DNA of 64,000 bases from Cladorhizidae sp. MBARI D1340-BT2 (GCA_028752905.1 JAQNBH010000013.1:26103239-26167238); one strand, 5' to 3'; shown: positions 32,741 to 43,344, counted from the first letter of the stretch. The notes: generated by a model not told the origin, from the sequence alone. Program-made: numbers and translations.

Positions 32741-33009
32741 AGCCCCCAGTCTACCATAACCCAGCCCTAGACTTAGTCCCCACCTAGTCTACCATAACCC
32801 AGCCCCTAGACCTAATTCCCACACAGCCTCCTGAATCCCCAGACATAATCCCTACCCAGTATACCATAACCTCTGCCTAACCTACCAGAACAAAGCCTGC
32901 CATAACTCACTCCAAACTCACCAAACTACCCACCCTTGCAAATCCAACCCCTTCACAGCACACCACGTTTTTTACAGGTAGAGAAGGAGCCCAAAAATAT
33001 TGCCCACTA

Positions 33010-33870
33010 CAACAAGTCAACCTAAACAGCCACAACACCACCAAACAACAACACAATCCTTCATAGCCCACCAAATAACAACACCACAATCCTTCATAGT
33101 CCACCAAACAACAATACAATCCTTCATAGCCCACCAAACAACAATACAATCCTTCATAGTCCACCAAACAACAATACAATCCTTCATAGCCCACCAAACA
33201 ACAATACAATCCTTCATAGCCCACCAAACAACAACACAGTCCTTCATAGCCCACCAAACAATACAATCCTTCATAGCCCACCAAACAACAATACAGTCCT
33301 TCATAGCAACAATACAATCCTTCATAGCCCATCAAACAACAATACAGTCCTTCATAGCCCACCAAACAACAACACAATCCTTCATAGCCCACCAAACAAC
33401 AATACAATCCTTCATAGCCCACCAAACAACAATACAGTCCTTCATAGCCCACCAAACAACAATACAGTCCTTCATAGCCCACCAAACAACAACACAATCC
33501 TTCATAGCCCACCAAACAACAATACAATCCTTCATAGCCCACCAAACAACAATACAGTCCTTCATAGCCCACCAAACAACAACACAATCCTTCATAGCCC
33601 ACCAAATAACAATACAATCCTTCATAGCCCACCAAACAACAATACAGTCCTTCATAGCCCACCAAACAACAACACAATCCTTCATAGCCCACCAAACAAC
33701 AATACAGTCCTTCATAGCCCACCAAACAACAACACAATCCTTCATAGCCCACAAAACAACAATACAATCCTTCATAGTCCACCAAACAACAACACAAACC
33801 TTCATAGCACCAAACAACAAGACAATCCTTCATAGCACCAAACAACAACACAATCCTTAAGCCCACCTCT
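33010..33870. repeat. 30-bp minisatellite (about 27 units) with higher-order pattern
   Basis: Unit: CCACCAAACAACAATACAAT followed by CCTTCATAGC. Because 30 is divisible by three, both strands stay open (286 and 319 codons). These frames have no start context or domain and are taken as by-products. Unit variants alternate in a partly regular order. Confidence 0.97.
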
Positions 33871-34039
33871 CATCCAAAACAGACAGTAACTCACGTACTA
33901 AACTGGGGAATGAAGTCCTGCATCACATCAAACAAAGCTAAGAACTCTGCAGAGTGTATCCCCACTCCCCACTCACTCACACACATATTACACGACTAAG
34001 AATAATAGAACACTTTAGAAGAACCCCAGCAGCTACACA

Positions 34040-35115
34040 AGACACCATTTGCCCCTAAAAGCAAATGGCCACCACCAAAGGTAGTAAAATATTCGATAAA
34101 TACTTTGAAAGAGCAACAGAAAGAATCTCCACCCAACACAAGTCCAACATGTCTGCCATGGAAATGAACCCTCTTAAAGATACATCTATAACTATATAAT
34201 CTGCTGACAAAGGTCCTGCATAATAGTAGAGGACACAGAAAACTACATAAGAAATTGTATAGAACACCTCAAGAAGAACAACATTTACCAGGCAATAGCA
34301 CACGACTACACACAATCACCAATCAACAACTTGCACAGCAAATGCACTCAAACAAACAAATAGACAACATAACTAAAACTTACCTCACACTACACGAAAA
34401 CACAAGGACACAGAAATTATACTTCCTTAAAAAAACCCAATGTCAATCAGGCCAATTGTCTCGGGATGCTCAGCTCCCACTGAGAAACTTTCATGCATGC
34501 TAGACTAGCTACATATGTACTAAAAAAAGGCCATAAGCTTCATACCCTCATATATATAAGACACCAAACATGCATGGTAGACTATGCACTAAAAGTATCA
34601 CACCCTCCTATATATAAGACACCAAGGATTTTGTAAACATACTAGAACGAACCCTAACCTCCAGAACCACACCCTCTGCTCTCTACCTAAATATTGCACA
34701 AGAGGAAGGCATTACAAAAACACTGGACTACTTGTACACACACTTCCCAAGTGAGCACACACCTAGAAAAAGGCTTGAAGACTGAATTAAACTAATCCTA
34801 ATACACAACACCTCCACCTTTGCAGGAAACATGTATAAAAAGTATGCGGAACAGCCATGGCAACAAAATTGCCACCCACCTTTGCCAACATCCTTATGGC
34901 ATCCATAGAGGAGGAGTTCCTAACCAGCCAAACTAAATAACCCCTCCTCTGGAAGAGATACCTAGATGACATTGCTGTCATTTGGATGGGAGATGCAGCA
35001 CAGCTAGAAAGAAAAGCTAAACTCAACCTACACCACCACCAACTCAAGTTCACATTAGAACACCAAGGTGATGCAGTGAACATCTTAGACACAACCATCT
35101 TCAAAGGGAATAGGC
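34040..35115 (+). pseudogene. Penelope-like reverse transcriptase remnant
   Basis: The plus strand, in shifting frames, gives NPLKDTSITI and SADKG (near 34.17-34.21 kb; the PLKD...K-ADKG motif), then SKCTQTNKQIDNITKTYLTL, NIAQEEGITKTLDYLY (34.69 kb), GTAMATKLPPTFANILMASI (34.85 kb), LLWKRYLDDIAVIWMG (34.95 kb; YLDD catalytic box) and HHQLKFTLEHQGDAVNILDT with TTIFKG (35.1 kb). This order and the GTAMxTKxxPxxAN motif are those of Penelope-like RTs. It differs from the 25.7-kb copy and is a second family. No GIY-YIG domain was recognised downstream. Several stops are present. Confidence 0.75.
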
Positions 35116-35204
35116 TCAGCACTAGACGTAAAACCACACCCACTCCAAGCCCCCCAACAAGTCCAATACACACACCACCACTCCTGACACCCCAGACACA
35201 TGTC

Positions 35205-35320
35205 CCCAGCTCTATTAGCCCTAGCCCTAGTCAAGCTCTATTAGCCCTAGCCCTAGCCAAGCTCTATTAGCCCTAGTCCTAGCTATTAGTCCTAGTCCTA
35301 GTCCTAGCCAAGCTCTAGTA
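35205..35320. repeat. (CCCTAG)n and AGCTCTATTAGCCCTAG repeats
   Basis: Short array of CCCTAG hexamers interleaved with CAAGCTCTATTAG. Similar hexamers occur at 22.33 kb inside a LINE fragment. Confidence 0.85.
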
Positions 35321-35339
35321 AAAGGGGAAGTAATTAGAG

Positions 35340-35690
35340 TCCTTTGTGATGGATTGATTTCGAACATTGTGTGGTTGTTTGTGTGTGAGTGTAATGTGTG
35401 TAGCTTGTGGTTGGTATAGCTGTAGTTTGTGGTCAGGCTTATTAACAGCCTGCAGGTTCTTACAAACTGCCTGCACCCTTTGATGTGTTTGTGAGGATTC
35501 TGCAGTTGCTGTGTCTATAAAAAAGCTGTTATCTACCAGCTACTGGTTATTTTATTCTTTGCATATTCTTAGTTATCTCTTAGTGCTCTGAGTGTAGCTG
35601 TGTCTGTCCAACTGAATTGTGTTCTGTCTTCATTGCTACTGTATAATTTGACTACATTCATTGCACTACCTTTGAAACCTTGGCGACAGT
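35340..35690 (+). repeat. Possible solo LTR with adjacent primer-site-like sequence
   Basis: The stretch has a TATAAAAAAGC box near 35.52 kb, no coding frame, and is followed at about 35.68 kb by TTGGCGACAG, close to the primer-site-like TTTGGCGACGAGG next to the 5' LTR at 43.57 kb. The boundaries (TGTGATGGA start) are guessed and no second copy was found. Confidence 0.3.
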
Positions 35691-35699
35691 CCATCACAC

Positions 35700-36330
35700 T
35701 TCTGACTATCAACAGATGAACAACAATTTAGAAAAATACTAAATTATCTCCCAAAACCAACTACCCCAGCTACCTAATATGCAAATTTTCAACCAAGTGC
35801 CTTACACACTCAGGTCCAAGTACTTACAGGATAACCAAAGAAAGGTGTTAGGCAAAAACAACATCACCCTCACACTCCGTCTCAGCCACACCTCCCCAGA
35901 AACAGTATAAAACTAGCAACATAGAGAAAACACCAATCATAGCTCTCACAAAGGGAAGGGGACCATAGCAAACTAACCACAAATACCAAACAACCCACAG
36001 CACCAACTAGGACAACTGACCTTACCAGACTAGTTGCAGAGAACACCCGCTCTAAAATAGTCCTACACACACTCAAAGCCCTAGCCATTAAAAATACCCT
36101 CATAACCGGCTTAGAGCCCTTACTTTATTATTATATATACTGGTGTGTGCGTGGTAGGTGTGTGTGTGTGTGTGCATGCGTGTGTATTGGTAGATGTTTT
36201 TATTTATTTATTTCGTTCCAAAACCATAAACAACAACAAACATGGTCACAACAAGGATACAACTCCAAGCCCCAGGCTGCGATAAAAAGCTGAATATAAG
36301 AAGGTCACCGGACACAAGAAACACAAAGGA
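35700..36330. other. No gene recognised; possible Penelope tail
   Basis: A-rich, C-rich plus strand like the 34.0-35.1 kb element, so perhaps its continuation, but no conserved motif could be read. Includes a (GT)n run at 36.15 kb. Confidence 0.4.
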
Positions 36331-36334
36331 CAAA

Positions 36335-36540
36335 GAACACAAAGAACACGAGGGGAACCAACAAGCCAAGCCCGAGGGAGACAAAGAACATGAGGGTCCA
36401 ACAAGCCAAGCCTGAGGGAGACAAAGAACATGAGGGATGCCAACAAGCCAAGCCTGAGGGAGACAAAGAACATGAGGGACACCAACAAGCCAAGCCTGAG
36501 GGAGACAAAGAACATGAGGGACACCAACAAGCCATCATGT
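36335..36540. repeat. 42-bp minisatellite (about 5 units)
   Basis: Unit words ACAAAGAACATGAGGG, ACACCAACAAGCCAAGCC and TGAGGGAG. 42 is a multiple of three and both strands read as repeats; not regarded as a gene. Confidence 0.93.
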
Positions 36541-36749
36541 GAATATGAAAGAATATTGTTGTTCACTTTTGGCTAACTTTTACCTCCTTGGGTTAGCAGC
36601 TGCTCTATGAATTAGCAACTGAATAGACAAGACGTTGGCTATGACTCACATGGTTCTTCGAGTGGATCGTGGAAAGGCAACACAAACTCCAGAGAATGAA
36701 CTGGCAAAGATTGAGATGGCTGAAGCTGAAGGGCTTAGCTGAAAGAAGA

Positions 36750-36965
36750 AGGTGACAGTGGCCCACCCGAGCACTGGATAGTGCAAGTATAAGCAATGAT
36801 GACTGGCCTGGGAGAAGGTGAGAGTGGCCCACCGAGCATCAGTCACATGCTGGATAGTGCAAGTACAAGCAATGATGACTGGCCTAGGAGAAGGTAAGTG
36901 TGGCCCACCGAGCATCAGTCACGTGCTGGATAGTGCAATACAAGCAATGATGACTGGCCTGGGAG
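36750..36965. repeat. Tandem triplication of about 75 bp
   Basis: Three copies carry CAATGATGACTGGCCT, GGGAGAAGGT and GGCCCACCGAGCATCAGTCA. They lie at the start of the BEL/Pao remnant, so the repeat may have arisen in its gag part. Confidence 0.88.
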
Positions 36966-37760
36966 AAGGTGATGAGTCAAATGTGGCAAATTTGAAGCAG
37001 AAGAGACAAGCCCTTCCAGCAAAGGCTGAGCTTCTAAATAAACTGGCACAGAGTTGGTGGAGGAGTAGAACCTCAATGAAGAAATTGAAGTAGCCAATGA
37101 GGTCCGTGAGCACATCGAACTAGCAGTAATAGAGCTTGAGGCCACACTAAGGGAATTCGAGTTGCAACTGGGCAAACACAGGTCCCCTGAACTCATGATC
37201 AAGCCATGAAGGAGACACCAGCAGCCAAGAGGAATGCCGTAAGCCTTGCCACAAGATTCCTCCATCCATTGGGAGTGACCTCACCACTCACTGTATGATT
37301 CAAACTGCTGTGTCAGCACCTGTGTGAGACCAAGACGAGTGGGGTGGACCACTCTATGGAAGGTCACTGTCTGAGTGGAAGAGGTTGACCTCTGATCTCC
37401 AACAAGCCAAGCCTTTCAATGAAGGCATGGATGTGTGATGTATCAAGCATTCATTCGCTGTTTCAAGCACTACACATGAGGAGAGGCTTCCCAGTGAGGA
37501 TCATGTCTGACAATGACAGGACCTTCAAGGCTGCCAAGAAAGCCATCACCGCAGTACTGGACAGCATGGAGATCAAGTACCATCTCTCAGGTGTCAATGC
37601 CAAGTGGAACTTTAATCCGGAAAAGGCACCTTGGTTGGGGGGGGGGGGGGGGGGGGGGGGATGTTTGAAAGAATTATTAGGAGCATGAAGAGGTGCCTGT
37701 GAAAAGCTATAGGCAAGGCATGAACCACATATGATGAACTACTGACATCATTCACGGAAG
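36960..37760 (+). pseudogene. BEL/Pao retroelement remnant, copy 1 (gag end, RT tail, integrase)
   Basis: Frames give a gag-like piece (LKQKRQALPAKAELLNKLAQ, then EVREHIELAVIELEATLREF), the RT end (AMKETPAAKRNAVSLATRFL, PLGVTSPLTV, LLCQHLCETKT) and the integrase core (MRRGFPVRIMSDNDRTFKAA, KWNFNPEKAPWLGG). AKRNAVSLATRF with PLG and the integrase ending PWxGG are BEL/Pao signatures. RNase H and the integrase zinc-binding domain are missing. At the PWxGG codons the sequence turns into about 24 G (37.64-37.66 kb). Copy 2, with the same content, is at 60.7-61.9 kb. Confidence 0.75.
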
Positions 37761-37764
37761 TCTA

Positions 37765-37900
37765 GATGATAAAGGAGAGAACCTCAACTAGCTAGAACAA
37801 GAATAGAACCTCATCTAGCCAGTACAGAAGAACCTCAGCAAGCCAGGACAAGGATATAACCTCAACTAGTCAGGAAAAGGAGAGAGGTTTAACTAATGTA
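37765..37900. repeat. 27-bp minisatellite, short array
   Basis: Five units of the same GAACCTCAACTAG/CCAGGACAAGG repeat as at 1-428, placed directly after the BEL/Pao integrase as at 61.92 kb. Confidence 0.9.
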
Positions 37901-38510
37901 GACAAGGACTATCCCCAAATTACACTCCAGACCTCAATGCCTTCACTCTCAACACACACCATCATGAACACCGACCTCTGCCAACACCCACTCTGACCCT
38001 CGTCCTTCTAGAGCATTGTAAATCTCATATCTGCAAAGTAATTAAAACTGATGAGGTTATGCCTTCAATATGTAATTAGCCGGCCTAACACTCCTGTGAT
38101 TATTGGAATAAGAAAGGAGAGGTGAGAATCAAGGACTCTGCTATATGACTGTTAATCATGTCTGTGCAATGTTCTGCTATCACTATAGTGGTGGCTGTTA
38201 ATTAGTGCATACTTGTGGTCTGTGCCCACATCCTTCACGACTACAGCCAGCCAGTGGGGGGAGCTTATACATATCTGGTGAGGATGAGGGCAGGAGACCT
38301 CCCTCCACCACATCCTGAGGGGAGGGGTTTCAGACTTCTAGGCCACACCCATAATTAGAATTATCATTAGTAGTTTCCTTGTGGACAAAGGAAGTCTTCA
38401 ACTCTTACAAGTTTCAACTCTTACAAGTTCCATTATCTGTTGTGAGTGGAGGTCAATAAAAGCTTCATTGAATCATTCATTATAATTCATCAACTAATTG
38501 CCAACAGAAA
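37900..38510. repeat. Spacer duplicated at 62.26-63.08 kb
   Basis: Shares long stretches with 62.26-63.08 kb in the same order, e.g. ATGAGGTTATGCCTTCAATA, CTAACACTCCTGTGATTATT, TGTGGTCTGTGCCCACA and GACAAAGGAAGTCTTCAA. It is the 3' flank of the NHL genes on the minus strand and part of the duplicated block. Confidence 0.9.
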
Positions 38511-38511
38511 A

Positions 38512-40398
38512 CTAAAATATATCAATCTTATTAGAGGCATAGTCACTAGCATACACAAACCCATCTTGATCTACACACACATCACAATAGTCTCTACCAC
38601 CAAATGAGGTGACATAGTCTCCCTGAGTGGTGAACACTACTATCTTACATACATGAGCATCTGCCACATACACATACCGACCAGCTACACACACACCGCA
38701 TGGAGACTTCAACCTCTTCACACCATCCTCATCACAGCCAAAGGAGCGTAGGAATACACCATCATTACTGAAGACTTGAATACTAGAGTTCCTATGACCA
38801 CAGACGTACACGTTTTGATGACTGTCAGGAGATAGGCGCCATAATGGATTTTTATCTGCACCGACAATCTGTCTCACATATTTCAGTTCTCTGTTGTACA
38901 CCATGATCCTACCTCCATTGCCACGCTCAGTAACCATCACTTCATCTCCAACTACTGCAACATCGTAATGTCCTGGACCTTTCACTTGCTGGATACTGTG
39001 CACTTGAACCTTGCTGCAGTTCTTGTTCGACTTGAAGATTCGATGAGTGCCTTTATCAGTGAAATAGATGTTGTCTTCACTGTCTACAGCAATACCTAGT
39101 AAGTGTTGAAATTTATGTTCCGAGTGATAGATACTTCTCAATCTTTTCCCCTCTCTATCCAACACCACGACATTTCCTCCAGCTTCATTGACTATAAGCT
39201 CACCAACGGAGTTGATAGTAATACCTATAGGCCTTGTTACACCACACCACACCTTGACAGGCTTGTCTAATTGAGTGGGCAGGATGGGGACAAGCACAGG
39301 GAAGGGACTGCCGGCTACTTGATGCCCGTCAACTGAGATCATAACCTCGTGCTGTCCACGGCAAGTGGGTATGAACTGGATGCGATATTGGTCGGCTCCA
39401 TTTTCTTCTGTGTAGGATTTAATGTGAGCTCCACTGTGCAGATACTTCATATGGCAGTCTATTTGAACAGCACGTTTGGCTGGCTTGTTGCCACAGAGTT
39501 GAGTGGTGCACAAGACCACTTCTGATAACTTTCCAGCCTCAGCCTTGCTGGACACAGTGTTGATGACTAGAGTGATGGGAAGTCGAGTTATCTTAGCCTG
39601 GGTCTGGAGGAGCTGCTCCAGGTCCTCAGCACAGCTCACCTCCACCGCTACATCAACCTCCTCCATTGGCGTAAGGTTCTGCCCTGGCTTGGCACTGTGT
39701 TCAATTATTTTTCGCTGGATCCTACTCTCAATCTCAGCATGTACACACATGACCTCATCATTGGAAGAGTGCTTCAAACACTGCTCGGTGTAGTCCACGA
39801 TGCTCTGCACCTCTGCAAGGGAAATGTATATGTCCGCTTTTTGTCCTTCAAGCTTCTCCATTTTCACAAACACTCTCTTTTTGGCCTCCTCTAACATCTT
39901 CTGCTTGTGCCTTTCAATGATAGCATGCAGCTCCTCGAAGGACGTCGCAATCATGTTGGACACAAACCCCCCCTGGGCTGCTAGCTCATATTCTGTGGTC
40001 TGTATTTCTTCAACAGCACAAGAGAGATTGGCTGCCACTTTTCTCAGAGGCTTCAACCTCTCCATCAGCTCTTTTCTCTTGTTCTCAGCTGCTATGTGGT
40101 CCTTGCTAAGAGCTCTATTCTGCTTGGCATACAGTTCTTTGAGGCGGTTTATAGAGAAAGCTGTCTTGAGGTTCTCTTCATTGCCCTCAGGCAGGGTGGT
40201 TTCACTGCGACACTCTGGGCAAGAGAATGGCTGGTCTCTGCCTGTCCTGAGGGCTAGCTTGAGGATGCAGTGCTTGCAGTAGCAATGAAGGCAAGGGAGG
40301 GCCTTGGGCTGAGTGTGGTGCTCCTGGCAGATAGAACATGTGATCTCCTTCTCCAACTCCATCAAATACTTCTCTGCATCCTCCATTTCTCTAGCCAT
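38512..40398 (-). CDS. RING-coiled coil-filamin-NHL protein (TRIM-NHL type without B-box)
   Basis: A 628-residue protein from ATG 40398. The frame is open 25 codons further up, but ATG 40398 has a strong context (GCAACCATGG) and starts just before the RING. The RING finger is at about 21-63: CSIC ... CLHCYCKHC ... CPEC. Then comes an alpha-helical coiled coil (about 75-235), a filamin/ABP280-like repeat (about 290-375, ending GHQVAGSPFPVLVP) and six NHL repeats to the C-terminus (GITINSVGELIV, GIAVDSEDNIYFTD, SPDSHQNVYVCG, CGVCVAGRYVYVAD, DVCVDQDGFVYASD). The RING implies E3 ubiquitin ligase activity; the NHL propeller binds RNA or protein in TRIM2/3/71-like proteins. No B-box is seen between RING and coiled coil, unlike most bilaterian TRIMs. 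The gene is intronless, intact, and duplicated at 63.1 kb. Confidence 0.9.
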   Translation of the reverse strand: MAREMEDAEKYLMELEKEITCSICQEHHTQPKALPCLHCYCKHCILKLALRTGRDQPFSCPECRSETTLPEGNEENLKTAFSINRLKELYAKQNRALSKDHIAAENKRKELMERLKPLRKVAANLSCAVEEIQTTEYELAAQGGFVSNMIATSFEELHAIIERHKQKMLEEAKKRVFVKMEKLEGQKADIYISLAEVQSIVDYTEQCLKHSSNDEVMCVHAEIESRIQRKIIEHSAKPGQNLTPMEEVDVAVEVSCAEDLEQLLQTQAKITRLPITLVINTVSSKAEAGKLSEVVLCTTQLCGNKPAKRAVQIDCHMKYLHSGAHIKSYTEENGADQYRIQFIPTCRGQHEVMISVDGHQVAGSPFPVLVPILPTQLDKPVKVWCGVTRPIGITINSVGELIVNEAGGNVVVLDREGKRLRSIYHSEHKFQHLLGIAVDSEDNIYFTDKGTHRIFKSNKNCSKVQVHSIQQVKGPGHYDVAVVGDEVMVTERGNGGRIMVYNRELKYVRQIVGADKNPLWRLSPDSHQNVYVCGHRNSSIQVFSNDGVFLRSFGCDEDGVKRLKSPCGVCVAGRYVYVADAHVCKIVVFTTQGDYVTSFGGRDYCDVCVDQDGFVYASDYASNKIDIF

Positions 40399-40639
40399 GG
40401 TTGCAATGTTTAGAGAAAACCAGTAGTTGAGTAACACTTTAAGTTGAACAATACAGAACTTCAGCAGACACAAAAGCTACAGGAAAGAGTGGAAAACGTG
40501 TGTGGCTTTAATTATATTCATGAGTGATGATCAATGCTGCACCCACAAAAGAGGGTGTGTCATCTGGTATTACACATGTGCAGAGACAAGACTGGATTGT
40601 GTCAAATGTTGGTAGTAAGGCAGTAAATATTTTATTCTC

Positions 40640-40765
40640 AACTTTCTTTGATGCTGTAGAGAGAAGAGAGTGGTTGTCATGCAGCCATATATATGCACTA
40701 CACCCAAGCAGTTAAGGAGAACTCTCCCAAGCCCACTGCATACTGCACACTACATGTCCCATGCC
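40640..40765. repeat. Sequence shared with 57.69-57.77 kb
   Basis: TGTAGAGAG, GTTGTCAT, CAGCCATA and GGAGAACTCTCCCA...CTGCATACTGCAC recur in the same order upstream of the NHL pseudogene at 57.78 kb. Confidence 0.8.
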
Positions 40766-41560
40766 CTCCACCAGACCTGATTCAAGTGTAGCTATTAAAC
40801 ACACTGGTGTGTATGTAGGCTAGTAGCCACAAGGGAGAGCCTTTTTTCTTACAGGTGGTAAGATATATAGTGGTAGAGCTCTCTGACTCTCTTTATTATT
40901 ATATACCTTGAATGGAATTCTTCCACCAACAGTTTCATCCTCCAATAGTCTCCGCCCATTATGAGGTCTAAACAAAACAGAGTTTGCCCTTGAATTGTCT
41001 TCGCAACATGCACTCATCTTGTGCATGTACAGATGAGGTTAAATTTGAAGCTGGACGTGCAGAATGTTAGGAGGATGGAGGCAAAGATGGTGCAATTACC
41101 CTCCTAATGCATGGAGAGGTGGCAGCTGAAGCCACACCACAAATTGCTGAGCTCACTTCCAAACTGCAAAGTTGAAAAGGTCATGATTCTAGCGACCCTT
41201 TCATGGACCTGACGATGACGTGGAGCAACTGGAAACTAATGAAATACTAGTCCATGACTGAGGACTAGCAAAACCTTTCTTTCCAACTGGGTTTGAACGC
41301 AGGCCTCCATCTTCTCTCATTACATTCCTGGCTCGTATGCAGGATTTTCGAAAGGAGGATTCAGACAAAGGATTTCCCTTAGCCCAGTGCAAATTAAAGT
41401 GATATTATTGTACCCACTGACTACTACCAATACCATATTTCATGAAAAGACACTCTCTATAGATACTATCCTATGAATAATGATAATGAATACACAAATT
41501 ACAAGTTAATTGATCATGATGTTATCTTGACATAACATTATTTATATGTGGGAATAATAA
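40765..41560. other. No gene recognised
   Basis: Ordinary composition. A small inverted repeat GTCCTCAGTCATGGAC-like word is present near 41.25 kb (TAGTCCATGACTGAGGACTA). No supported frame. Confidence 0.5.
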
Positions 41561-41569
41561 ATAATATGT

Positions 41570-42116
41570 AATCAAAGAGCAAACTTACTTTCTCCATTCT
41601 TCGTGGATATTTGTTAAAAAATAATTTACATATACAATCATTATTAAGTTCAGTATCATAGTTTATATGAATCAAGGCTAATGCACTTAGCCTTTCTTCC
41701 GTTTGAGTGCATCTCAGGTAATTATTTAATCTTCTAAGTGAAGATGCTGTTCATATGAGCATAAACTGAGTGGAATGGTAGCACAAATCTTCATTAGAGA
41801 GAAAATATTTGGAAGGGCATTGGAACATTTTTTCGCAAGCATTCAGTTAGTGAAGTAGGCCTGTTTTCTATTAGCACTGTCAACCATTTTGATTTCCAGC
41901 TGTGAAGTTCTTCATCAATAATAGAAGGATTAGAAGATCATCCAAGTAGAATGTTATTTCCCCTTTAATATCTTCAAAAGATGATGCAGGACAGATGTGT
42001 GAAGGCATCAATCCTTGAAGTGAAGCTGCTTTCTTGCTATGAGCAGTAAATATGGAAGATATGTCAGTTATGAGATGATCAAGGAAACTTTTTTTTTGAA
42101 ATAATCGTAAAGTCAT
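41570..42116 (-). pseudogene. hAT transposase C-terminal part
   Basis: Frames give SFLDHLITDISSIFTAHSKK, LHSWKSKW, NIFSLMKICATIPLS, LNNYLRCTQTEERLSALALI and FFNKYPRRM, matching the end of ZMYM1/THAP12-like hAT proteins (insertion domain, dimerisation helices, closing RKHPRRM). Frameshifts occur near 41.94 and 41.79 kb. Confidence 0.65.
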
Positions 42117-42239
42117 GATTAGAATGATTCTGTTGATGGTTAACTACAAGTGGCATTGAGATACTTATACTGGATGTTTCAGCAATTTTGCAGTTGTGTT
42201 CATATATATGTTCTTCTCTTTCTAGAAATCTGGTCCATT

Positions 42240-42345
42240 TATAGATTGTACTGTGCAATCCATGAATTTCTAGATTGCGTGCCAATCTATAGATTGTGTA
42301 GCGAGGCAATCTATAGATTGTGCAGCTGATAATTGATAGGTTGCA
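42240..42345. repeat. CAATCTATAGATTGT palindromic units
   Basis: The self-complementary word CAATCTATAGATTG and variants occur about five times over 100 bp. Noncoding. Confidence 0.75.
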
Positions 42346-42469
42346 CAATTTAGATATTGTAACTCTCAGTAGATTATGCAACTGCCAAAGGTGCTGATCT
42401 AAATGAAAGGTATGATTACCTACTGGTTTGTGTGTACAAAAAGACTAGCATGGTCCATATGGTCCATAT

Positions 42470-43252
42470 GTGATCACTCTTCAGTATCTAAGGGAAATGA
42501 CAGACTTGAAGGAGCAACGTGATATATTTGAAGAATTCTGTAGGCAACGTTATGGAGGCTGTGGAAGTAAAAATTCTCTAGGTTGTGCTAAGAGCAAGAC
42601 GGTGACAATGGCTAAAGGAGAGAGAATTGTAAGAATATTGAAAGGAAATAGTGAAGAATCTGAGACGCCTCAGTTCAGACACTGGATAAAACAAAGAGAT
42701 ATCAAGCTACTTTCTCATCCATCACTTGGCATCAAAGATGCACTTTGTCTCCCTGCAAAGAAGAAGATTCGTGCGATACAGTCTATGTAAAAATGAGTGG
42801 TAGTAGAATGAACACAAGAAGTAGCTACATAAATGAGATATTATATCAATACACTGCGTGCAGTAGCATTTCTTAGCTTAGTGTAGCTTATAGCATTCTG
42901 GGTGGTGGGAGTTAAGCATCCTTTTTCTGCTTGTTGCCCTGGTTGGCCAGTACCTTGGGGTTATAAGTGTACCTAGTCTTTAGTCACAATCCCAGTATGT
43001 TTTATTATTTGATGAAAGCACATCCAGGACTTTTAGTAGGTGTAAAGTCTTATTATACATCATATACGTATGCTAAAAAATGACAAACAATTGTACATGT
43101 GTACCTACCTACCTAACTAGCTACCTATTTATCATTTTCACAGAATCCAAATGGCCCTACACTGTTATCTGACTGGAGCAAAGTTGCTTATGTTGAAGAT
43201 TTCTTCAGCATTCTTGAAGAAGTTCATTGTCATGAGAAAGGTTGTTGCAGAG
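42470..43252 (+). pseudogene. Integrase-like (HHCC-type) element fragment, two exons or pieces
   Basis: Piece 1 (42470-42790) includes RHWIKQRDIKLLSHPSLGIK and a basic end; piece 2 (43144-43252) is flanked by TCATTTTCACAG and GAG|GTACAG, like a spliced exon, and encodes DWSKVAYVEDFFSILEEVHC. The pattern FRxWVKQ ... GIKDxL ... V..EDFF..I.EVH is seen upstream of integrase zinc-binding domains in repeat-borne proteins of many invertebrates. The join between the pieces does not keep phase at the available GT sites. The class is unknown and the call is weak. Confidence 0.35.
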
Positions 43253-43344
43253 GTACAGAATGAGTCAATTTAATACACATAAACTACTTACTTCATCTGC
43301 TAAAAAGAGAAATATTTTGTTCTCTTAACTCCAGCAATGATACC

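Noticed and set aside
33000..33866. Long open frames on both strands (286 and 319 codons)
   Set aside because: They exist only because the 30-bp satellite unit is divisible by three and lacks stops; no start context, no complex sequence.
40399..40473. 25-codon upstream extension of the RING-NHL protein
   Set aside because: The downstream ATG has a strong start context and directly precedes the RING; the extension has no domain content.
42890..42970. A 5S rRNA-like or tRNA-like stretch (GTTAAGCATCC ... GGCCAGTACCTTGGGG)
   Set aside because: Only scattered words agree with 5S rRNA; the internal promoter and overall folding cannot be followed, and no tRNA cloverleaf fits.
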